Shown: positions 1 through 5,874 of the stretch, in pieces
Position numbering within the stretch: the stretch's first letter is position 1
Layout: the number at the start of each line of letters is the position of its first letter
From: Bacteroidia bacterium
Lineage (GTDB): Bacteria > Bacteroidota > Bacteroidia > Bacteroidales > Azobacteroidaceae
DNA length: 5,942 bases
Direction: 5' to 3'
Assembly: GCA_025996695.1 (NCBI GenBank)
Contig: BNTP01000138.1
Location: forward strand, 1 to 5,942
Notes under the pieces: model-generated
Database searches by the model: none
The model's input: only the letters and a program-made list of their open reading frames with translations
Told to the model about the DNA's origin: nothing
Translations under genes and position numbers: made by a program

Positions 1-742
1 GGTGGGTTGTAAATTGTCCGACCATGGCACTGAGGCGTTTTACGCAGAGGAATATGCGGAGGCCGAAATTGAGCAGATTTTTGATAAGGTCATGGGATTG
101 CGGGTCAAGCCCGCAATGACGGACGATGCGGGATTGACGGCGTTGGAAATCAGCAAGTTCAAGTCGGCGATGCTCTATGAATTTGCCAAAATGAATTTTA
201 CGGCAGGCTGGACGCAGCAATTCCATTACGGTGTGTTACGCAACAATAATGAACGACTGTTCAAAAAATTGGGTCCTGATATTGGCTGCGATTCCATCGG
301 CGATTTTCAAACGGCGAAGGCTTTTTCTACCTTTTTTAGTCGCTTGGATGCAGAGGGGAAGTTGGCAAAAACGATTTTATACAATATTAATCCGGGCGAC
401 AACGCGGTGATTGCGACGATGATTGGCAATTTTCAGGACGGTTCGGTTGCCGGAAAAATCCAGTTCGGCTCCGGCTGGTGGTTTCTCGACCAAATGGACG
501 GCATGCAGGCACAGATGAACACGCTCTCGACGCTCGGATTGTTGAGCCGCTTCGTGGGGATGCTCACCGATTCACGCAGCTTCATCTCCTATCCGCGCCA
601 CGAATATTTCCGCCGCATTCTCTGCAACCTCATTGGCAACGACGTAGAAAACGGTTTGCTCCCGTCTTCCGAATTGCCTTTCTTGGGTCAGATGGTCGAA
701 AATATATCCTATTATAATGCAAAAAATTTCTTTAATTTTTAA
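1..742 (+). CDS. uxaC: Glucuronate isomerase, C-terminal part (5' end outside the window)
   Basis: Uronate isomerase interconverts D-glucuronate and D-fructuronate, and D-galacturonate and D-tagaturonate, in the cytoplasm: the first step of hexuronate catabolism. The reading frame (codons from base 2) is open to the left edge, and the GTG at 2 is only an internal codon. About 246 residues are present; the family is usually about 470, so the N-terminal half with the metal-binding His-x-His is missing. Family hallmarks seen are GCKLSDHGTEAFYAEEY near the left edge, FHYGVLRNNN (residues 74-83 of the fragment), DSIGDF (97-102), and the diagnostic block LTDSRSFISYPRHEYFRRIL (188-207) before a normal C-terminus. 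The stop is TAA at 740-742. Residues about 31-45 (GLRVKPAMTDDAG region) look like an insertion relative to the family and coincide with a DNA hairpin (separate entry). It is followed after 8 bases by the next gene, so it is probably co-transcribed with the rest of the operon. Confidence 0.95.
   Translation, partial: VGCKLSDHGTEAFYAEEYAEAEIEQIFDKVMGLRVKPAMTDDAGLTALEISKFKSAMLYEFAKMNFTAGWTQQFHYGVLRNNNERLFKKLGPDIGCDSIGDFQTAKAFSTFFSRLDAEGKLAKTILYNINPGDNAVIATMIGNFQDGSVAGKIQFGSGWWFLDQMDGMQAQMNTLSTLGLLSRFVGMLTDSRSFISYPRHEYFRRILCNLIGNDVENGLLPSSELPFLGQMVENISYYNAKNFFNF
94..122. repeat. Palindromic repeat inserted in frame within uxaC
   Basis: ATTGCGGG (97-104) and CCCGCAAT (110-117) form a perfect 8-bp stem around a 5-base loop, with a GACGG flank. 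The complementary strand reads GTCATTGCGGGCTTGACC and onward, a dispersed-repeat type I recognise from many bacterial genomes, where it often appears as spurious VIAGLTRN- or GLRVKPAMT-like peptides. Here it lies inside an otherwise well conserved gene, is translated as GLRVKPAMT, and preserves the frame. Related isomerases, as I recall them, have a short link between the AEIEQIFDKV helix and the KFKSAML helix; here the link is roughly 9-12 residues longer. What is seen: the hairpin and the reading frame. What is inferred: that it is a mobile or selfish palindrome of the repeat-in-protein kind. The exact insertion edges are uncertain. Confidence 0.6.
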
Positions 743-750
743 ACAAGAGG

Positions 751-1281
751 ATGAACGAGCAAATTTTATTCACAGAAACACAAAAATTCAGACAATGGTG
801 GGTTTGGTTTTTGATATTGTTTTCATTTGGTGTGTGTAACGCTCCCATGATAAATCTTGTTTATCAATATTTTGAATTTGGGCGGCTTAACACCGGACTA
901 TTGATTACGGCAGGAATTGTTTTTCTCTGTACTTCACTGTCTATTTGTTACATTCGTTATCAGCGGCTCGAAACGCAGATAAAGGAAGATGGAATTTACG
1001 TGCGCTTTTTTCCTTACCAGAAACAATACAAACACCTTGCGTGGGAAGAAATTTCCAAATTGTATGTCCGTCAATACCGTCCGCTCTTAGAATATGGTGG
1101 CTGGGGATTTAATTACAGAGGATACAAAAAAACATTAACTGTTTCCGGCAATATGGGCTTGCAAATAGAGTTTACCAACGGAAAAAAACTTTTAATTGGG
1201 ACACAAAAGCCGGATGAACTGACGGAATTATTGAATAAAATGGGAAAAATATCAATAGAAAATAAAAATATAAGCAAATGA
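751..1281 (+). CDS. Small membrane protein of unknown function with a C-terminal PH-like beta domain
   Basis: A 176-residue protein. Two hydrophobic stretches (about residues 17-40 and 48-68) predict two membrane helices near the N-terminus. The rest (about 73-165) is a soluble domain rich in predicted beta strands, with ETQIKEDGIYVRFFP, WEEISKLYVRQYRPLLEYGG, VSGNMGLQIEF and KKLLIGTQKPDEL. This layout resembles the uncharacterised DUF6141-type or bacterial PH-like membrane proteins, a recollection rather than a search result. It starts 8 bases after uxaC and its TGA overlaps the kdgK start (ATGA at 1278-1281), so translation of the two is likely coupled. The AAGAGG directly abuts the ATG with no spacing and is probably not a working Shine-Dalgarno site. 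By eye the gene is clearly AT-richer than the flanking uronate genes, which may mean a separate origin. No role in uronate metabolism can be deduced from sequence. Confidence 0.8.
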   Translation: MNEQILFTETQKFRQWWVWFLILFSFGVCNAPMINLVYQYFEFGRLNTGLLITAGIVFLCTSLSICYIRYQRLETQIKEDGIYVRFFPYQKQYKHLAWEEISKLYVRQYRPLLEYGGWGFNYRGYKKTLTVSGNMGLQIEFTNGKKLLIGTQKPDELTELLNKMGKISIENKNISK

Positions 1282-2318
1282 AAAAAGTAGTAACTTTTGG
1301 TGAAATTATGTTGCGCTTGGCAACGCCTGATTATCAACGGTTTATCCAATCGACAAATTTGAATGCTACCTTTGGCGGTGGCGAGGCGAATGTGGCGGTG
1401 TCGCTGTCCAACTATGGCATCCCGACGGATTTTGTCACGCGGTTGCCCGAAAACGATATTGCCAATTGGTGTATTTCCGATTTGCGTAAATATAATGTAG
1501 GGACATCGAATATCTTGCGCGGCGGCGACCGTGTGGGTATTTATTTCCTTGAAACCGGGGCGATTGCACGTGCGTCCAAAGTCGTTTATGACCGTGCCAA
1601 TTCGGCGCTTGCCGACATCCAACCCGGCATGGTGGACTGGAAAGAGGTGTTCAAAGATGCGCAATGGTTTCACTGGACGGGCATCACGCCGGCACTTTCA
1701 AAAGGAGCTGCCGATACTTGTTTGGAAGCGATTAAAGTGGCCACCCAATTGGGAATCACTGTTTCCACAGACTTAAACTACCGCAAAAATTTGTGGAAAT
1801 ACGGCAGAAAAGCCTACGAAGTGATGCCCCTGCTGGTGGCAGGCTGCGACGTCATACTCGGCAACGAAGAAGATGCCGAAAAAATGTTCGACATCAAGCC
1901 CATCAAGTTCGATGCAACAAACACAGCAGGCGAGGTGAACCCCTCCGAATTTGAATCGGTGTGCACACAACTGCACCAAAAATTTCCGCGTGCCCAAAAG
2001 GTCATCATCACGTTGCGCGGCTCCATCAATGCCAACCACAACACGTGGAGCGGCTGTATGTATGCCAACCATACCCTCTACCGATCCAAACGCTACGACC
2101 TCACGCACATCGTGGACAGGGTAGGGGGGGGCGACTCCTTCATGGGCGGCTTGATTTACGGCTTAATCACCTATCCGCAGGACAACCAGCGCGCGTTGGA
2201 TTTTGCGATAGCAGCCTCCGCCTTGAAACACACGGTGTACGGCGATTTCAACCTCGTAACCGTTCCCGAAGTGGAGCAATTGATGGGCGGCGATGGCTCC
2301 GGACGCGTTAGCAGATAA
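1278..2318 (+). CDS. kdgK: 2-keto-3-deoxygluconate kinase (PfkB/ribokinase family)
   Basis: Phosphorylates 2-keto-3-deoxygluconate with ATP to KDPG, the step before aldolase cleavage. At 346 residues it is of usual family size (a little over 300), with a short Gly-rich tail GGDGSGRVSR. PfkB features run in order: FGEIMLRL at the N-terminus (7-14), the substrate-loop glycines GGGEANVAVSLSNYG (33-47), STDLNYRKNLWK (163-174) typical of KdgK-type kinases, GNEEDAEKMF (195-204), and the second PfkB signature DRVGGGDSFMGG (280-291), where Asp286 is the expected catalytic base. Most PfkB proteins have GAGD at that point; GGGD is, as I recall, common in the Bacteroidetes version. The ATG overlaps the stop of the membrane-protein gene, and the conserved start MKKVVTFGE supports this choice. 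The signature is encoded by a run of eight G (2124-2131), a slippage-prone tract. It pairs with kdgA across the repeat-filled spacer. Confidence 0.94.
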   Translation: MKKVVTFGEIMLRLATPDYQRFIQSTNLNATFGGGEANVAVSLSNYGIPTDFVTRLPENDIANWCISDLRKYNVGTSNILRGGDRVGIYFLETGAIARASKVVYDRANSALADIQPGMVDWKEVFKDAQWFHWTGITPALSKGAADTCLEAIKVATQLGITVSTDLNYRKNLWKYGRKAYEVMPLLVAGCDVILGNEEDAEKMFDIKPIKFDATNTAGEVNPSEFESVCTQLHQKFPRAQKVIITLRGSINANHNTWSGCMYANHTLYRSKRYDLTHIVDRVGGGDSFMGGLIYGLITYPQDNQRALDFAIAASALKHTVYGDFNLVTVPEVEQLMGGDGSGRVSR

Positions 2319-2344
2319 TTGATTAATATAAATAAAATGAATGC

Positions 2345-2529
2345 CGGATATAATACCTAAAAATAAGGTGAAAGCCCTCCGGGCTATAACGCTTGAGAGG
2401 GATGTCATTTTCTATTGATATGGATGCCCTACGGGCAAATAGTCCGTTAGGACTTGCATATCAATAGAAAATGGACGCTCGCCTCTTCATCAATTTCCCG
2501 TAGGGAATTCACATTAGGTGCAATATCCG
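2345..2529. repeat. Large nested imperfect inverted repeat between kdgK and kdgA
   Basis: Nearly the whole 229-base spacer is a palindromic composite centred near 2438. Working inward, CGGATAT (2345-2351) pairs with ATATCCG (2523-2529); ACCTAA-like and GTGAA-like blocks on the left match TTAGGTG and TTCAC on the right; hairpins AGCCC-TCC-GGGCT (2373-2385) and TTCCC-GTA-GGGAA (2495-2507) sit symmetrically; and an innermost perfect 17-bp inverted repeat spans 2406-2473. The symmetry suggests two head-to-head copies of one unit, or a MITE/BIME-like element. The strand could fold into a multi-armed structure and might affect mRNA processing, partial termination or the relative expression of kdgK and kdgA. 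No transposase and no believable gene lie here. I found no clear TTTG/TAnnTTTG promoter ahead of kdgA. Confidence 0.75.
2406..2473. repeat. Perfect 17-bp inverted repeat enclosing two small hairpins
   Basis: CATTTTCTATTGATATG (2406-2422) is the exact reverse complement of CATATCAATAGAAAATG (2457-2473). Between the arms are two compact hairpins, GCCC-TAC-GGGC (2426-2436) and AGTCC-GTTA-GGACT (2441-2454). Each half can be read as one unit, a GC-rich hairpin followed by a CATATCAATAGAAAATG tail, so the structure is two units facing each other. The right-hand unit resembles the solitary copy at 5757-5793. Confidence 0.85.
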
Positions 2530-2547
2530 ATAACCATATAAATAATT

Positions 2548-3216
2548 ATGGCAAGATTTAATAAAATAGAAGTAATAAGCGCAATGTCGGCAACCGGAAT
2601 GGTTCCGGTTTTTTACCACGCAGACGTTGAAGTCGCCAAGCAAGTGCTAAAAGCCTGTTATGCAGGCGGTGTGCGAGCATTTGAATTTACCAATCGGGGT
2701 GAATTTGCGCACGAAGTGTTTGGCGAATTGAGCAAATTTGCCGCCAAGGAATGTCCTAATTTGATTTTGGGCGTTGGCTCGATTGTAGATGCGCCCACGG
2801 CATCGCTCTACATCCAGTTGGGCGCAAATTTCTTGGTTGGGCCGTTGTTCAATCCAGACGTGGCGAAAGTGGCAAACCGCCGTTTGGTGCCTTACACGCC
2901 CGGATGCGGTTCGGTTTCGGAGGTCGGATTTGCGCAGGAAGCCGGTTGTGACTTGTGTAAAGTGTTTCCGGGCGACGTACTTGGGCCAAACTTCGTGAAA
3001 GGTCTGAAAGCTCCCATGCCGTGGTCATTGCTGATGGTGACGGGCGGCGTAAAACCCGAAGAAGCCAATCTCAAATCGTGGTTTGATGCCGGCGTAACAT
3101 GCGTGGGCATGGGTTCCAACCTCTTCCCCAAAGAAGTCATAGCCGCCAAAGAGTGGAGCAAAATCACGGAGTTATGCAAAAATGCTTTGAACATAATAAA
3201 AGCAATTAAAAAATAG
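2548..3216 (+). CDS. kdgA: KDPG aldolase (2-dehydro-3-deoxy-phosphogluconate / 4-hydroxy-2-oxoglutarate aldolase)
   Basis: Class I aldolase that cleaves 2-keto-3-deoxy-6-phosphogluconate to pyruvate and glyceraldehyde-3-phosphate; members often also act on 4-hydroxy-2-oxoglutarate. At 222 residues it is close to the 213 of E. coli Eda. TIM-barrel landmarks are GMVPVFYH at the first strand (17-24), [10 protein letters not shown] (44-53) with the proton-transfer Glu46, LGVGSIVDA (74-82), [10 protein letters not shown] (116-125), [12 protein letters not shown] (136-147) with Lys138 as the Schiff-base lysine, and the phosphate-binding [11 protein letters not shown] (162-172) and VGMGSNLF (186-193). 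No active-site residue appears to be missing. The start ATG lies 229 bases after kdgK, behind an A/T-rich stretch; the conserved N-terminus begins almost at once, so this start is sound. The gene leads directly into the transporter gene 7 bases on. The symbol eda would be equally valid. Confidence 0.94.
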   Translation: MARFNKIEVISAMSATGMVPVFYHADVEVAKQVLKACYAGGVRAFEFTNRGEFAHEVFGELSKFAAKECPNLILGVGSIVDAPTASLYIQLGANFLVGPLFNPDVAKVANRRLVPYTPGCGSVSEVGFAQEAGCDLCKVFPGDVLGPNFVKGLKAPMPWSLLMVTGGVKPEEANLKSWFDAGVTCVGMGSNLFPKEVIAAKEWSKITELCKNALNIIKAIKK

Positions 3217-3223
3217 AAACATT

Positions 3224-4564
3224 ATGCAGACACAAAAATTGAGTGAAATCAACGCAACGATAAGCAAATATCGCTGGACGATATGCAGTTTATTGTTCTT
3301 TGCAACAACGATTAACTACTTGGACAGGCAAGTCCTGAGTTTGTTAAAATCCGATTTGGAAGTTACTTTTGGCTGGAATGATGTTGATTATGGCAACATT
3401 ACAAGCTTTTTTCAGTTCACATACGCCATTTCCCTGCTCTTTGCGGGTCGTTTCATCGACTGGTTGGGCACCAAAAAAGGGTATGCGTGGGCGATTATCA
3501 TTTGGAGTGCGGGAGCTATGGGGCACGCTTTGTCGCGCGGGACCGGCGGATTCATGCTCTGGCGAGGCATTTTAGGCTTTGGCGAATCGGGCAACTTTCC
3601 GGCAGCCATCAAGACGACCGCCGAGTGGTTTCCCAAGAAAGATCGCGCCTTGGCAACCGGCATTTTCAATTCAGGCTCTAACATCGGGGCTATTTTGGCA
3701 CCGCTCACAGTGCCTTTCATCGCCGCTTACTGGGGTTGGCAAATGGCATTTATCATTGTTGGCTCTATCGGTTTTATCTGGCTGATTTTCTGGCTTTTAC
3801 TCTACGACACGCCCCAAAAGATGCTCGAAAAAGGCAAAATCACTCAGGGCGAATTTAACTATATCCACAGCGATAAGGAGGACGCAGTGAAGGTGGTGGA
3901 GGAAAAAAACGCCCTTCCGTGGCATGTAGAGTGGGGCAAACTGCTGACTTACAAGCAAACGTGGGCGTTCACCATCGGCAAGTTTATGACCGACGGCGTG
4001 TGGTGGTTTTTCCTGTTTTGGCTACCCGATTTTCTCAAAACACAATACGGCATGACGACCCCGCAAATGGCGATTCCGCTGGCGGTTTTATACAGTATGA
4101 CGATGGTTGGCAGCATCGGCGGCGGTGCGTTTCCCATGTATTTTATCAACAAGGGGATGAATCCGTATGCGGGCAGAATGAAGGCGATGCTGATTATCGC
4201 GCTGTTTCCGCTGGTCGTGTTGGCAACACAATATATGGGCGGCTACAGTTTTTGGTGGGCAATCGTGCTGATTGGCATCGGCGCATCGGCGCATCAGGCG
4301 TGGTCGGCGAACATTTTCACCACCGTTTCGGATATGTTTCCCAAAAAAGTGGTCGGCTCTGTAACCGGCATCGGCGGTATGGCAGGCGGCGTGGGTGGCA
4401 TTGTAATCTCGCAAGTGGCAGGTCATTTGTTCAAATTCTACGACGAATTGGGGCAGAAAGAGACCGGCTACACGCTCATGTTTCTCTTCTGCGCGGTGGC
4501 GTATCTGTTGGCGTGGGCGATAATGAAATCCTTAGTTCCAAAATTTAAACCGGTATCTCTTTGA
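3224..4564 (+). CDS. exuT: MFS hexuronate transporter (ACS family, ExuT-like)
   Basis: Inner-membrane proton-coupled importer of the anion:cation symporter branch of the major facilitator superfamily. The likely substrates are glucuronate and galacturonate, inferred from similarity to ExuT and from the gene neighbours. It is 446 residues with about 12 hydrophobic segments in two halves separated by a charged central loop (about 196-240). Family marks are NYLDRQVLS at the end of helix 1 (31-39), the MFS loop motif GRFIDWLGTKKG (75-86), the stretch RGILGFGESGNFPAAIKTTA (114-133), WFPKKDRALATGIFNSGSNI (135-154), and HQAWSANIFTTVSDMFPKK (357-375), all typical of hexuronate porters. It starts 7 bases after kdgA and stops one base before the next ATG, so it is tightly operonic. 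Other acidic sugars cannot be excluded as substrates. Confidence 0.92.
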   Translation: MQTQKLSEINATISKYRWTICSLLFFATTINYLDRQVLSLLKSDLEVTFGWNDVDYGNITSFFQFTYAISLLFAGRFIDWLGTKKGYAWAIIIWSAGAMGHALSRGTGGFMLWRGILGFGESGNFPAAIKTTAEWFPKKDRALATGIFNSGSNIGAILAPLTVPFIAAYWGWQMAFIIVGSIGFIWLIFWLLLYDTPQKMLEKGKITQGEFNYIHSDKEDAVKVVEEKNALPWHVEWGKLLTYKQTWAFTIGKFMTDGVWWFFLFWLPDFLKTQYGMTTPQMAIPLAVLYSMTMVGSIGGGAFPMYFINKGMNPYAGRMKAMLIIALFPLVVLATQYMGGYSFWWAIVLIGIGASAHQAWSANIFTTVSDMFPKKVVGSVTGIGGMAGGVGGIVISQVAGHLFKFYDELGQKETGYTLMFLFCAVAYLLAWAIMKSLVPKFKPVSL

Positions 4565-4565
4565 T

Positions 4566-5699
4566 ATGAAAGTATTTGTTAGTGGATGTTATGATATGCT
4601 GCACAGCGGTCACGTTGCCTTTTTCGAGGAGGCCGCGCAGCATGGCGATGTGTATGTTGGGATTGGGTCGGATAAGACGTTGCATGAATTGAAGGCGCGC
4701 GTGCCGTTCAACAACGAGCAGGAGCGACTCTACATGGTAAAGTCGTTGAAAGCCGTGAAGGATGCGTGGATAAATCGCGGCAATGGGCTGTTGGACTTTC
4801 GCGACGAGGTTATTGCTCTGAAGCCGGACATTTTCTTTGTCAACAGCGACGGTCACAGCAACCTGAAAGAGCAGTTTTGCAAAGAGCAGAACATTCAATA
4901 CGTCATCAGCCGACGGGTGCCGCATGACAATCTTCCAACACGCTCTACGACTTCTTTGCGGGCAGAATGCAGGATGCCTTATCGACTTGACTTGGCAGGA
5001 GGCTGGCTTGACCAACCCAAAGTCAGCCGTCTGCACCCCGGTCCGGTGTTAACAATCTCTATCGAGCCGGATTATGACTTCAACGATAGAAGCGGCATGT
5101 CGACCAGTTCGCGCAAAAAAGCGATTGAACTCTGGACAGTGGATATTCCTGTTGGTGACCGTGAAAATTTGGCAAAATTGCTGTTTTGCTTTGAAAATCC
5201 TCCGGGCACGAGCGTAGAATATGTCAGCGGTTCACAAGACGCGATCGGTATCGTGATGCCCGGATTGAATCGTTTGCAATACGATGGCGATTTTTGGCCC
5301 AGCAAAATAGACAGTGTGCTTGATAAAAGCGTCTTAGAATGGCTTGAAAAACGCTTGTGGCTGGTTCCGCTTTATCCGCGACCATCAGAATACAATGTGC
5401 TTGCCAACACCAATATCACCACAGAAAATGCCAAACGCCTGAGCGAAGCGGCTTCTGATTGCTGGGATGCGATACTGTCAATGGATGTGCAAAAATTCGG
5501 TAATGCCATCACGCGCAGTTTTGAAGCACAAATTGCGATGTTTCCGCACATGATGTCGCCCGATATTCAAGCGGTTTTGGAACAAAACACGACCCACGCA
5601 CTTGGATGGAAGATGAGCGGAGCGGGCGGCGGCGGCTATTTGATTTTTGTCAGCGAAACTCCCATTCCTAATGCGCTGCAGATTCGCATTCGGACATAA
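4566..5699 (+). CDS. Fused HxGH cytidylyltransferase-like / GHMP kinase-like protein
   Basis: A 377-residue two-domain protein. Residues 1-132 form a nucleotidyltransferase-like Rossmann domain: VSGCYDMLHSGHVAFFEEA carries the HSGH (13-16) nucleotide-binding motif, followed by YVGIGSD (30-36), ERLYMVKSL, and TRSTTSLR (125-132), comparable to the ISTT signature of glycerol-3-phosphate cytidylyltransferases. A GHMP-kinase-like domain follows almost without linker: MPYRLDLAGGWLDQP (137-151) as motif 1, GMSTSSRK (177-184) perhaps as motif 2, SGSQDAIGI (221-229) recalling the QDQ block of heptose kinases, and KMSGAGGGGYLIF (349-361) as motif 3. The gap between motifs 1 and 2 is very short, so the kinase N-lobe looks reduced. 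The predicted role, by analogy with bifunctional HldE and Bacteroides Fkp, is to phosphorylate a sugar and then activate it as a nucleotide sugar. The substrate is unknown; its place one base after exuT hints at a uronate or related sugar. I recall similar proteins annotated only as cytidyltransferase in Bacteroidetes. Confidence 0.85.
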   Translation: MKVFVSGCYDMLHSGHVAFFEEAAQHGDVYVGIGSDKTLHELKARVPFNNEQERLYMVKSLKAVKDAWINRGNGLLDFRDEVIALKPDIFFVNSDGHSNLKEQFCKEQNIQYVISRRVPHDNLPTRSTTSLRAECRMPYRLDLAGGWLDQPKVSRLHPGPVLTISIEPDYDFNDRSGMSTSSRKKAIELWTVDIPVGDRENLAKLLFCFENPPGTSVEYVSGSQDAIGIVMPGLNRLQYDGDFWPSKIDSVLDKSVLEWLEKRLWLVPLYPRPSEYNVLANTNITTENAKRLSEAASDCWDAILSMDVQKFGNAITRSFEAQIAMFPHMMSPDIQAVLEQNTTHALGWKMSGAGGGGYLIFVSETPIPNALQIRIRT

Positions 5700-5721
5700 G
5701 TCAGGCTAAATGAAACATCCA

Positions 5722-5737
5722 TGTCTAAATTTAGACA
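5722..5737. promoter_or_regulatory. Perfect 16-bp palindrome after the operon (operator or weak terminator)
   Basis: TGTCTAAATTTAGACA is an exact palindrome with no central spacer, starting 22 bases after the stop of the kinase fusion. As RNA it could form a 6-bp stem with an AAUU loop, but it is AT-rich and no T-run follows on the + strand, so it is a poor intrinsic terminator. A dimeric regulator's operator is the other reading; the cognate regulator is not in the window. Confidence 0.4.
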
Positions 5738-5756
5738 CACAAGGCTATGATTCTCT

Positions 5757-5793
5757 TCATCCCGTTAGGGATGATAGCTCGGTAGAAAGTGAC
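5757..5793 (+). repeat. Solitary copy of the hairpin-plus-TAGAAA-tail repeat
   Basis: TCATCCC (5757-5763) and GGGATGA (5768-5774) pair around GTTA. The tail TAGCTCGGTAGAAAGTGAC follows the hairpin. The unit at 2441-2475 has the same order: a hairpin with CCGTTAGG at its tip, then ATATCAATAGAAAATGGAC. The CCGTTAGG core and the TAGAAA-TG(G)AC tail are shared, so both appear to be copies of one dispersed intergenic family. Here the copy stands alone, while in the kdgK-kdgA spacer two face each other. Confidence 0.7.
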
Positions 5794-5805
5794 ATCTATC
5801 CTCTA

Positions 5806-5836
5806 TTTGTGCATGCCGAATTCTATGTTAATTTCC
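5806..5836 (+). promoter_or_regulatory. Weak Bacteroidetes-type promoter candidate
   Basis: TTTG at 5806-5809 is followed after 19 bases by TAATTTCC (5829-5836), which matches the first six positions of the Bacteroidetes TAnnTTTG -7 element and lacks the final TG. The spacing is right for a -33/-7 pair. An ATG at 5862, preceded by an A-rich stretch, opens a frame to the window end (27 codons). If the last bases instead belong to a convergent gene, this match is chance. Confidence 0.2.
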
Positions 5837-5874
5837 AAACAATTCTCGTAAAAAAACCACTATGTTAACATTGT

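Noticed and set aside
2..4. GTG at 2 as the start of uxaC
   Set aside because: The translated sequence around it (GCKLSDHG) is internal to the isomerase family and about 220 residues would be missing; the frame is open to the edge.
1113..1673. Long minus-strand frame across the end of the membrane-protein gene and the start of kdgK
   Set aside because: It is antisense to two well-supported genes and has no recognisable domain.
2341..2418. A 25-codon ATG frame in the kdgK-kdgA spacer (MPDIIPKNKVKALRAI...)
   Set aside because: It lies entirely inside the inverted-repeat element and its codons are dictated by the hairpins; no protein-like pattern is visible.
2345..2529. CRISPR array or tRNA-like cloverleaf in the repeat-filled spacer
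   Set aside because: The repeats are inverted and not regularly spaced direct repeats, and no acceptor stem, T-loop or anticodon pattern is present.
3919..4548. A 209-codon + strand frame inside the transporter gene
   Set aside because: It is a shadow frame, rich in Arg, His and Gly, of a clear MFS protein.
5823..5868. Direct repeat CTATGTTAA at 5823-5831 and 5860-5868
   Set aside because: Nine AT-rich bases in an AT-rich tail can recur by chance, and nothing else ties the two copies together.
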